NCBI RefSeq assembly: GCF_013618625.1
Contig: NZ_JABRWO010000013.1
Location: forward strand, 1-64,000
Direction of reading: 5' to 3'
DNA length: 64,000 nt
Source of the DNA: Bremerella alba
Lineage (GTDB): Bacteria; Planctomycetota; Planctomycetia; Pirellulales; Pirellulaceae
The position numbers and the translations under genes were made by a program. This document shows, one piece after another, positions 19,201 through 25,491 of this stretch. Position 1 is the first letter of the stretch, and every line of letters begins with the position of its first letter. The notes under the pieces were generated by a model that was not told the DNA's origin, did not search any database, and saw only the letters and a program-made list of their open reading frames with translations.

Positions 19201-20032
19201 AGCCGAGGGTACATTCGACGCAGAACTCTACGCGACCGAAGATGTTACCAACGCAGGTACCGGGCTCGTCACACAAACGGGTGTCCTTGCGACGACCAAC
19301 GGTGGTTCTCCGGTGGCGGATTCGGCCGCAGCTTCCGCAGATATTTCATTCGCCTCGCCCAATCACCTCAATACCGCGTTTTCCCTAGTTGCCAAATCAC
19401 CGGGAACGCGAATGAACGACGTCCAGGTTGTCTTCGAAGACTCGCTTTCTGGTGGTATTCCCAGCGCTGTCTTTAATTCAGCTACCAAGACGCTAACCGT
19501 TCAAATCGAAGCTGGCGTATCGACAGCCAACCAAGTGATAGCCGCGATCGACCAGCAAGGGGATTTCGATGCCCAGCTGAACTTCACAAACGATCTGACC
19601 AACTCAGGAAGCGGCATTATCAACGTGGCGGGGACTGTCGGAACTACCACAGGCGGAAGTCCGGAAGTGCTTCAAGGTCGCAATGTTAACCCACAGGAAA
19701 CCCAGGGCATCTTCAATTCGCTCCTGCGATTGAAGGACGCCATCGCTTCCAAGAATGTCCAGGAAGTCTCGCGGATTGCCGGTCTGCTAGAAGATGATAT
19801 TGATCGGCTTAGCTTTACCCGAGGCGAACTGGGTGCCCGAGATCAGCATGTGGATGTGCTGAAAGCTCGTGGAGAAGACGAGATCCTGGAATTGAAAACC
19901 AATCTTTCATTAGAAATTGACGTTGATATCGTCCAAGCCATTACAGATATGACCGCCAAACAGGCATCATTCCAGGCATCGCTGCAAATGACCGGCCAGC
20001 TCTACCAATTAACGTTGCTGGATTTTATCTAG
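16295..20032 (+). CDS. flgL: Giant FlgL-type hook-filament junction protein with repeat insertions
   Basis: 1245 aa, about four times the usual FlgL (300-320 aa). The ends are true FlgL. Residues 1-160 carry the D0/D1 helices (QLSTGRRVLSLSDDAPAA, then QQLMDLANQQFRGRYLFSG). The last about 100 residues contain LLRLKDAIASKN and ELGARDQHVDVL and end on a helix ILELKTNLSLEIDVDIVQA and beyond. Between them lie about 950 residues of beta-rich repeats: flagellin-hook IN-like modules (near 220-290 and 750-870) and about 100-residue repeats at about 395-510, 510-625, 887-1005 and 1006-1125. The same repeats occur in the flagellin and FliD below. The frame is intact. The product should carry a large exposed domain at the hook-filament junction. 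Identity is firm from the ends and position after flgK. Confidence 0.88.
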   Translation: MTRIIPVPTGRTSDYLLSQRLTNQMSADQLDLLRLQTQLSTGRRVLSLSDDAPAAIRGVTLQSLLEQKTQIQTNLITSQSYLSATDVALANVQTTLNDVKGLAVQLSDSTFSDTELAAAGEQVERAIQQLMDLANQQFRGRYLFSGSNTTTKPFQTLDNGLIQYLGNTTGLQSFADIDLLFDTTVNGHEAFGAISQQVKGIGDLNPIVTGSTKLSDLREGKGIQQGSFQISDGLSPPVTIDITKANTLNDVVRLIESNPPAGRSVTARISDTGLVVDIDDAGGGNLTIRELGGSRVAAQLGILKTEGNLTNPIVGAYLNPRVTLTTKVENLLGTKSNAIIEYPGDNNDILIKANANGESLNGTKIQLIDDDLLKAGTGITRGNEIVTKGSDLLRPQATLNLNGADNDLLLTANSTDGSLDGARIVIDATNDIGDSAVIGPTTLVDGVPTITVQVDDSDETSLQTLMNAFATDGRFAVGKANTGEGLNLASVVTAANDGQAATATVTTQAIKARASLPLVGGGNDLTLIANQAGDLFNDVEIVIDASNDLGDAATASYSDNGTTRRLTIQIDDDNETTVQSIINAIAADGTFSVTKDNGKGEAFNLTASVNVASAGTIGNTGNTGGDIDTYFVQVSSGTTTANDLIRALNNNTDFSEEFTASIDPKDTTAEFLTASGTISTTVIGQTSGGSGTTFDSESGIQIQNGSVITTLDFIDVKTVEDLLNVFNGGGAGLVAEINSSGNGINVRSSVSGGDFSIGENGGQTATQLGLRSFTTETRLSDLNYGRGVTGTDGTDLTITRNDGVELQIELSSAKTVGDVLNLINNHPNNLDEPNTVTARLSEFGNGIELIDDNPPGFGRLTVSQGVLSHAGVDLGLIPAGQTEATVSDSPDASPATAIVQFAEPDNINNAFKLTANDPGTSYNNIQIEFINNSANGNEALVSFDPATQKLTIDVDPTLTSTNTVLAAIKAEGTFDAELYATEDVTNAGTGLVTQTGVLATTNGGSPVADSAAASADISFASPNHLNTAFSLVAKSPGTRMNDVQVVFEDSLSGGIPSAVFNSATKTLTVQIEAGVSTANQVIAAIDQQGDFDAQLNFTNDLTNSGSGIINVAGTVGTTTGGSPEVLQGRNVNPQETQGIFNSLLRLKDAIASKNVQEVSRIAGLLEDDIDRLSFTRGELGARDQHVDVLKARGEDEILELKTNLSLEIDVDIVQAITDMTAKQASFQASLQMTGQLYQLTLLDFI
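17480..18170 (+). repeat. Two tandem coding repeats in FlgL (first pair)
   Basis: Each unit is about 115 codons. Both contain a glycine-spaced Asn-Asp start (GADNDLLLTAN / GGGNDLTLIAN), then a strand with ARIVIDATNDIGD / VEIVIDASNDLGD, then an acidic TVQVDD / TIQIDD strand, and close on a helix (LMNAFATDG / IINAIAADG). Boundaries are approximate. The repetition is clear in protein and diverged in DNA, so the duplication is old. Confidence 0.75.
18956..19668 (+). repeat. Two tandem coding repeats in FlgL (second pair)
   Basis: The two units are about 119 codons each. Both start with a nucleating FKLTANDPGTSYNNI / FSLVAKSPGTRMNDV segment, then a QKLTIDV / KTLTVQI strand, a helix (VLAAIKAEGTFDA / VIAAIDQQGDFDA) and a closing TNGGSP / TTGGSP. 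The second unit contains GVSTANQVIAA, found identically in the flagellin repeats. Confidence 0.8.
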
Positions 20033-20149
20033 TCTGACTTTGACGATTTTATGGATTCCTCCGACCATTCAGTCGATAGAGAGAATAGGGCGTTATCTTC
20101 GCGTCCATTACCATTTCGCCGTCACGATCGCGTAAGGACGCCAGGGGCT

Positions 20150-20590
20150 ATGGAGTTTAAGACCACTCGCTTCGGCAAGCTCGACATCCGTCAAGATGAA
20201 ATCATCACCTTCCCAAACGGCATGATCGGTTTCGACGATCATACGAAGTGGGCCATTCTGGCGGATGAATCCAACGAATCCGTTGGCTGGCTGCAGTCGC
20301 TCGAAGACCCAGGCCTCGCCTTCGCCGTCGTTAGTCCACGGCGATATATTCCGTCTTACAAAGTCAGAATTAGCCCGGAACAAGCCAGTTCTCTGCAAAT
20401 CGATGCCGGCATGGAGACCTTTGTGCTTGTCATCGTAAGTCGCGAAGACAGCTTGGTTACCGTCAACCTCAGAGCTCCCCTCTTAGTAAATCTCTCGCTC
20501 CAGGTCGGGCGTCAGATGATTACCACTGACGAACAGCCGCTTCGGCATGTCATTGCGACTGAAACAATCCCTTTGCGTCGCAGTGCTTGA
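20150..20590 (+). CDS. fliW: Flagellar assembly factor FliW
   Basis: 146 aa from the ATG at 20150. An upstream in-frame start at 20051 would add 33 residues that lack FliW similarity. FliW hallmarks are the opening MEFKTTRFGKLDI, the IITFPNGMIGF segment (residues about 17-27), WLQSLEDPGLAFAV and the closing NLRAPLLVNLSLQVGRQ. In Bacillus and Campylobacter FliW binds either flagellin or CsrA; free FliW releases CsrA from flagellin mRNA. The gene is followed by csrA and then flagellin, exactly the regulatory trio, so the same homeostatic loop is very likely here. Confidence 0.95.
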   Translation: MEFKTTRFGKLDIRQDEIITFPNGMIGFDDHTKWAILADESNESVGWLQSLEDPGLAFAVVSPRRYIPSYKVRISPEQASSLQIDAGMETFVLVIVSREDSLVTVNLRAPLLVNLSLQVGRQMITTDEQPLRHVIATETIPLRRSA

Positions 20591-20678
20591 ACAACCGGAC
20601 TTGCCGTCAGAACAGTATCCACGGATTGAAAAGTGAATCCGTATCTCTAGGTGTCCGATACTCAACACGTCGAGTCAT

Positions 20679-20731
20679 AGCAATGCACTGCTATCATTGC
20701 TGGCGAACGACTGCATCCAAGCAGTTGTTCG
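20679..20731 (+). promoter_or_regulatory. Tandem hairpins between fliW and csrA
   Basis: Two adjacent stems: AGCAATG (20679-20685) with CATTGCT (20695-20701), then CGAACGACTGC (20704-20714) with GCAGTTGTTCG (20721-20731), the latter an 11-bp stem with one G-T pair and a six-base loop. No T-run follows. They lie 70-120 bases before the csrA start and may reduce read-through or shape the csrA leader. Confidence 0.45.
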
Positions 20732-20800
20732 GGGCTGGACGGAATCTAAAAACACCAAGCCCAATAACCTGATTGAAATAAAAGTAGGAAGGAGCCAGAG

Positions 20801-21025
20801 ATGCTGGTACTCTCGAGGCACCGTGATGAAAGCATCATGATCGGTGACAATATTGTCATCACGATTGTCGATATTCGTGGTGATAAAGTTCGCCTTGGCA
20901 TCGCTGCCCCTCAAGACATTCCTGTGCATCGCCAGGAAGTCTACGAGGCCATCAAACGCGAGAACATGCAGGCCTCTGGCATGCAGCCGGAAGACACGGC
21001 CATGATGAAGAAGGGCCGCAAATAG
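20801..21025 (+). CDS. csrA: Carbon storage regulator CsrA (flagellar copy)
   Basis: 74 aa. The five-strand core is intact: [31 protein letters not shown], then APQDIPVHRQEVYEAI. RNA-contacting residues of beta-1 (LVLSR) and beta-5 (VHR) are present. The C-terminal tail after residue 55 is Met/Lys-rich and typical of longer CsrA forms. CsrA dimers bind GGA motifs near ribosome sites and usually repress translation. A strong AAGGAG lies six bases before the ATG within AGTAGGAAGGAG, which has two GGA triplets and could permit autorepression. It sits downstream of fliW and upstream of flagellin. A second paralogue lies at 47375. Confidence 0.96.
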   Translation: MLVLSRHRDESIMIGDNIVITIVDIRGDKVRLGIAAPQDIPVHRQEVYEAIKRENMQASGMQPEDTAMMKKGRK

Positions 21026-21548
21026 TTGCGGTCACGATACGGAGGTCGTCTATCCGTCTGTCAGGCGACCTCCCAATCACTTACACCTAGCATGAGTCTG
21101 CGCAGCAAATCCCTCCTTGCGCTGAATCAATCTTCGGCAATCCGCAAGGCGTTGCGGATCATGATTCCTCTCCCTGCGGACTTTCGGCGAAATATTTCTC
21201 GTCGTAGTGTGTCTCCCGCTCACTAGCAATCAGCAAGTGCCAGTTCTTAGCTACCCGTACTCAAACCACGGGAAAACAGGGCATCTTAGCTTTTCTGACA
21301 AGTCCTTAGGCGCTCGTCTCTCACTCTATAACAAGCATCCTCACAGTTTGGTTGTAGCGTTTGGTTAGATGGTTCTGAATGGGCAAGGGAAACAACTTCG
21401 GTCAAGTCATATGTCAACGAAAAAGAATGTCTTTATCTCAAGCTAGTGTCAAAGTGTGACGATCTTCCCATTTAGACGTTTCGGAATCCTCACGGAAGCT
21501 GCGCCGACCACGTAGCTAGCTAGGATTATGAAGCGTTCAACGGGGGCA

Positions 21549-21590
21549 GGCCAAAGTTGGCTACGAAGTTCGTAGAACCGAAACGTGGCC
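21549..21590 (+). promoter_or_regulatory. Two-tier stem-loop in the flagellin leader
   Basis: Outer arms GGCCA (21549-21553) and TGGCC (21586-21590) enclose the perfect inverted repeat CTACGAA-G-TTCGTAG (21561-21575). It is probably an RNA structure if the leader starts upstream of 21549. Confidence 0.4.
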
Positions 21591-21629
21591 AAACTCAAGA
21601 TTGATAGTCGTTCGTTCCCAATATTTCGG

Positions 21630-21646
21630 GGCTGCGTTTTGCAGCC
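21630..21646 (+). promoter_or_regulatory. Stable hairpin in the flagellin leader
   Basis: GGCTGC (21630-21635) and GCAGCC (21641-21646) pair perfectly around a GTTTT loop. It lies about 75 bases before the flagellin start, within the likely untranslated leader. Confidence 0.45.
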
Positions 21647-21693
21647 GCACCAGCTGAGTCACGACTCCCCGTCTCGGTTGGAACCAAACGTAG

Positions 21694-21710
21694 TCCTCTA
21701 CTAGGAGGGG
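21694..21710 (+). promoter_or_regulatory. Flagellin ribosome site inside a hairpin, candidate CsrA target
   Basis: The Shine-Dalgarno GGAGGGG (21704-21710) is nine bases from the ATG at 21720. The preceding CCTC (21695-21698) can pair with GAGG (21705-21708) around TACTAG, or TCCT with AGGA, hiding the ribosome site. The TAGGAGG context contains the GGA core that CsrA recognises. Translational control by the adjacent csrA/fliW pair is therefore plausible, but not proven. Confidence 0.5.
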
Positions 21711-21719
21711 TGTCTCAAT

Positions 21720-24700
21720 ATGACCCGAATCAATACTAACGTCAGCTCACTCGTCGCTCAGAACACCTTGTCGCGGTCGAATAACGACCTGCAAACGGCC
21801 CTAGGTCGTTTGAGTACAGGCTTGCGAATCAACCGCGGTAAGGATGACCCAGCGGGCTTGATCGCCAGTGAAGGTCTTCGAAGCGATATCATCAGCGTGG
21901 AAAAGGCCATCACCAACAGTGAACGGGCCAACCAGCTGATTGCGACCGCCGACAGCGCCTTAGGCCAGGTGAGTCAGCTTCTCAACGACATTCGTGGCTT
22001 GACTTCCGAAGCCGCCAATACAGGTGCGTTGAGTGAAGAGCAGATCGCGGCTAACCAGTTGCAGATCGACTCGTCGCTAGAAGCCATCGACCGAATCGCT
22101 CAGATCACATCTTTCCAAGGCAAGCGTCTGTTGGACGGCAACTTGGACTTCATCACCAACGGCGTGGAAACCCAGTCGATCGAAGGCCTTCGAGTCGATC
22201 AGGCCAACTTTGGTTCCTTCAGCGAAATTGGCGTCGAGGTCAACGTCGTCAAACAAGCTACCCGCGGTCAACTGAATTACAACTTCGGTGCCATCGCCGA
22301 AGATCTCGTGCTGCAAATCGGCGGCGGCAACGGTACCGAGGCGTTCAATTTCGCCAAGGGCTCGACCATCGAAGAAGTCGCTTCGGCCGTCAATCTGGTT
22401 TCAGACGCAACGGGCGTGGAAGCCATTGTCGAAACGGCAGCCACCAATGGTACCTTGGTCGCATCCAGCTATGGCGAAAACAACGACGTCCTGCTGACCG
22501 CCAACGACGCTGGTTTCGACGCCGGCGACGTCCGCGTCAAGTACGTCAAGGGCACGTCTTCCTCGACAACGGCCAACTACACCGGCCCGCTCGGCGATGA
22601 TCCGGCAACCATTGAAGTTGCCCTCGGCGTCCGTGACTTCGAAGCCGCATCCGTTACCGTCGACACAGCTGGTACGGACAACGACTTCACCATCACGGCC
22701 GATCAGTTGGGTGCCGACTTCAATGACATTAGCGTCATCTTTGCCGACGGAACCAATGTCGGTCAAGAAACGGCCGTTTTTGATGCCGACGCCAAAACGC
22801 TGACGATCACCAAGAATGCTGCTTCTACCGGTGCCGACATCGTTAATGCTGTCAATAATGCGCATACCCTTGCGGATACGCCGGCCACGATTATCGGTAC
22901 GACTACCGGTGGCAACTCGTTGTTCAGCTTTACGTCGGATACGACCGGACTGGCAAACGATGGTGTTACCATTAACTTTGTCGGTGGCGAAACGGCTGGT
23001 TCTGAAACTGTCGCGTACGACAATAGCGATCCTGACAATGTCATTATCACTGTTGGTATTCAAGATGGCGTCTCGACCGCGAACCAGGTGATTGCCGCAT
23101 TAAATGGCGACGTTACGGTTGGTGGCTTGTTCACTGCCGCTGCCAACGTTGTAGGCAGTGACGGTTCTGGTACCATCGCGGTTGCCGACGGTGGTGCAGT
23201 TACTGCAAACTCGAACAATGCGGCTACCGCTGCCTTGTTCACTGCCGCTTTAGTGGAGGTCGCCGGTACTGGCGCAGGTGCCGTGGCCTTTACCGGAACG
23301 TACGGTGCTACCACCGAAGGCGGCGTTGATGGTGGCGATGTTATCGCTACAGCGAACGATGTCATCTCGGCAATCAATGGCGCGACCGATAACGACAAGG
23401 TCACCGCTTCGCTGCAAGCCGGTAACAACGGTTATGGTGTCGTCTCTGAGTTCACCGATGTCGCATACAGCGGTGTTGCTGAGCAAAACAATGCGTTGCA
23501 GTTCCTAGCCCCTGAGTCGAATCCGAACGTGCGATTCGTCTCCAATGCCGGAACCGGCCTAAGCATCGACACGACCACCGATCCTCGTGTCGAAGGCTAT
23601 TCGACTTCTGTCATTCAGAATGACGACGCGAATGGAAGCTTCGAAATAAAGGCCAAGCTTAAGGGTACCGAATTCGACGGTTACTCGATCAGCTTCGTCG
23701 ATAACGCTTCGGTTACGGGTGGTGGCAATGAGTATGCTGTTCTCGACAAAGAGAACAAGACCATCACTATCAACATCGAAGATGGTGTTACTACGACGGA
23801 AGACGTGTTGACAGCCATCAACGACGACGCCTACGTCAGCCAGTTCTTCGAAGCCTCGAACTTCGGTTCGAGCGATGGCTCCGATGCCCTTACGATCGCC
23901 GACCTTGACATTCCTACGGAAACCTCGGGCGGAGTTTCTTCGGAAGGAACGCTGATCATCAATCTGGCTACGGACGAAAATGGGACAATCACGACCACTG
24001 CAAATGATCTGATTGCCTTCTTCGATGATCCTAGCGAGTTCATTGACGATCCGACCGAATCGGCCAACACGGCTGCTTACCTGTCCGATCGTGGCATCAG
24101 CATTACCAATTCTGGTGAAAGCAATGGCTCTGGTGTGCTGGCCGTTACCACGGAAGACATTTCGTTCTCGACCAGTGGTACCGATCTCGAAGATGCCCAG
24201 GCATCTGGCACGACTACGGCTGTCAATGGTGAAGACGCCCAGTTGACGCTATCAGCAATCAACGGTGGTGCTGAGTACGACGACGTCACCATTCAGTTTG
24301 TCGCCGACGGAGCTGTGACCGCTGGTACCGACGAACGTGCTGAATACGATGCTGGCTCGAAGACGCTGACCTTCTTCATCGAAGAAGGCGTGACGACAGC
24401 CGCCGACCTTGAAGACATCTTCGATTCCGGCGATGGCAACTACGACGCCGACATCGCTGCACTGTTTAGTGCTACCGCTGGCGGTACGGGTGCCGGGACT
24501 GTCACCGTTGACGACACCGCAACGCTTACAGGCGGCGTGGTTGATAACGGCTCGGTCCAAGGTGCTGCCCTGCAAGGCAACTCCGACTTGGAGAACACCG
24601 GCCTGACGTTCCAAGCGACTCGCTATGGCTCGGACAGCTTCGTGAGCGTGAAAGCTCTAAGCGGAACTTTCAGCCTGACGAACGACACCGGTGCTTCTGC

Positions 24701-25289
24701 CGACCGATCGGAAGGTACGGACGTCGATGTTCGCATCAACGGTATCCAGGCAGTCGGTGACGGTCTCAAGGCTTCGATCAACACTTCGTCGCTCGACCTA
24801 AGCTTCTCGCTGAATGCTTCGGTCAGTGATAACTCGAATCTGAACTTCCAGATCTCGGGTGGTGGTGCCTTGTTCCAACTGGGTCCGGACGTGGTTAGCA
24901 ACCAGCAAGCCCGTCTTGGCATTCAGAGCGTTAGCACGGCAACACTCGGTGGTGTCAGTGGTCGACTGTTCGAGTTGCGTTCCGGCGGTGCCAAGAGCCT
25001 TACCGCTGACGTTGGTGGTGCTGCCAAGATCGTTGACGAAACGATCACGGTTGTCACCCAGCTTCGAGGTCGCTTAGGTGCGTTCCAGAAAACGACTCTG
25101 GAATCGAACATCTATACCTTGAATGACACGCTGGCCAATCTGACCGAAGCAGAAAGCTCGATTCGTGACGCGGACTTCGCCGCTGAATCGGCGAAGCTGA
25201 CTCGGTCGCAGATTCTGGTCCAGTCGGGTACTTCAGTGTTGGGTATCGCTAACCAGAACCCACAGAACGTTCTGAGTCTGCTTCGTTAA
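21720..25289 (+). CDS. fliC: Giant flagellin with repeat-bearing central domain
   Basis: 1189 aa; common flagellins are 270-550. The conserved ends are intact. The N-terminus has INTNVSSLVAQNTLSR, then LSTGLRINRGKDDPAGL (residues about 30-50); the C-terminus has LTEAESSIRDADFAAES and ends with GIANQNPQNVLSLLR. These form the D0/D1 filament core recognised by FliS and the export gate. About 800 residues are inserted between them. They include an IN-like module (about 190-260) and about 100-residue repeats at about 308-397, 398-490, 631-738 and 836-940, the same family as in FlgL and FliD. Composition is rich in Thr, Asp, Gly and Ala and nearly free of Cys. A leader with hairpins precedes it and a strong terminator follows, so it is a single-gene transcript. 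Confidence 0.92.
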   Translation: MTRINTNVSSLVAQNTLSRSNNDLQTALGRLSTGLRINRGKDDPAGLIASEGLRSDIISVEKAITNSERANQLIATADSALGQVSQLLNDIRGLTSEAANTGALSEEQIAANQLQIDSSLEAIDRIAQITSFQGKRLLDGNLDFITNGVETQSIEGLRVDQANFGSFSEIGVEVNVVKQATRGQLNYNFGAIAEDLVLQIGGGNGTEAFNFAKGSTIEEVASAVNLVSDATGVEAIVETAATNGTLVASSYGENNDVLLTANDAGFDAGDVRVKYVKGTSSSTTANYTGPLGDDPATIEVALGVRDFEAASVTVDTAGTDNDFTITADQLGADFNDISVIFADGTNVGQETAVFDADAKTLTITKNAASTGADIVNAVNNAHTLADTPATIIGTTTGGNSLFSFTSDTTGLANDGVTINFVGGETAGSETVAYDNSDPDNVIITVGIQDGVSTANQVIAALNGDVTVGGLFTAAANVVGSDGSGTIAVADGGAVTANSNNAATAALFTAALVEVAGTGAGAVAFTGTYGATTEGGVDGGDVIATANDVISAINGATDNDKVTASLQAGNNGYGVVSEFTDVAYSGVAEQNNALQFLAPESNPNVRFVSNAGTGLSIDTTTDPRVEGYSTSVIQNDDANGSFEIKAKLKGTEFDGYSISFVDNASVTGGGNEYAVLDKENKTITINIEDGVTTTEDVLTAINDDAYVSQFFEASNFGSSDGSDALTIADLDIPTETSGGVSSEGTLIINLATDENGTITTTANDLIAFFDDPSEFIDDPTESANTAAYLSDRGISITNSGESNGSGVLAVTTEDISFSTSGTDLEDAQASGTTTAVNGEDAQLTLSAINGGAEYDDVTIQFVADGAVTAGTDERAEYDAGSKTLTFFIEEGVTTAADLEDIFDSGDGNYDADIAALFSATAGGTGAGTVTVDDTATLTGGVVDNGSVQGAALQGNSDLENTGLTFQATRYGSDSFVSVKALSGTFSLTNDTGASADRSEGTDVDVRINGIQAVGDGLKASINTSSLDLSFSLNASVSDNSNLNFQISGGGALFQLGPDVVSNQQARLGIQSVSTATLGGVSGRLFELRSGGAKSLTADVGGAAKIVDETITVVTQLRGRLGAFQKTTLESNIYTLNDTLANLTEAESSIRDADFAAESAKLTRSQILVQSGTSVLGIANQNPQNVLSLLR
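22645..23190 (+). repeat. Coding repeats in flagellin, first pair
   Basis: Two adjacent units of about 90 codons. Shared pattern: a FTITADQLGADFNDIS / FSFTSDTTGLANDGV start, an ETAVFD / ETVAYD strand, and a helix ending VNAVNNA / VIAALNG. The second contains ETVAYDNSDPDN and GVSTANQVIAA, which recur almost unchanged in FliD and FlgL respectively. Boundaries are approximate. Confidence 0.75.
23612..24540 (+). repeat. Coding repeats in flagellin, second pair (separated by a spacer)
   Basis: Units at about 23612-23935 and 24229-24540. Both show FDGYSISFVDNASVTGG / YDDVTIQFVADGAVTAG, then KTITINIEDGVTT / KTLTFFIEEGVTT, then a helix and a Gly-rich close. They are closest to the FliD repeats. The intervening about 290 bases encode a diverged IN-like segment. 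Confidence 0.75.
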
Positions 25290-25314
25290 GAAGCAATTCA
25301 GTTCTAAGAGAAAT

Positions 25315-25345
25315 AAAACGCCCGACCTTTTGGTCGGGCGTTTTT
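25315..25345 (+). terminator. Rho-independent terminator of the flagellin gene
   Basis: A-tract, then ACGCCCGACC / GGTCGGGCGT around a TTTT loop, then TTTT. A ten-base GC-rich stem and T-run 25 bases after the flagellin stop form a textbook terminator that separates flagellin from fliD. Confidence 0.95.
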
Positions 25346-25491
25346 CGTAGACAGGCGACTCGATCAAATTTACCTAATCGGAAAATCCCTCCAGCTTATG
25401 GTCATCGTTGGTCGATAATAGAGACAATCGCGGGCTCGATCTCTGCGGAACTATTGCGTGAGCGACGGCTCACCCACACGACACGAATTCA

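Larger units (their letters stand above)
21026..21719 (+). other. 694-bp structured gap: csrA tail and flagellin leader
   Basis: No credible gene is visible; the reading frame at 21026-21226 lacks a ribosome site and resembles no protein. The gap holds perfect stem-loops: GGAGGTCG/CGACCTCC (21041-21048 with 21066-21073) and ATCCGCAA/TTGCGGAT around a GGCG loop (21140-21159). Nearer the flagellin gene are three more, listed separately. GGA triplets recur in 21480-21710. I could not identify a sigma-28 or sigma-54 promoter with confidence, although one must exist because flagellin is normally strongly and separately transcribed. Confidence 0.6.

Noticed and set aside
21026-21226. 66-codon frame after csrA
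   Set aside because: The start is not an ATG, there is no Shine-Dalgarno, and it overlaps strong hairpins.
25411-25418. GTCGATAA upstream of fliD, resembling a sigma-28 -10 box
   Set aside because: No TAAA-type -35 element lies at the right distance, so chance is likely.
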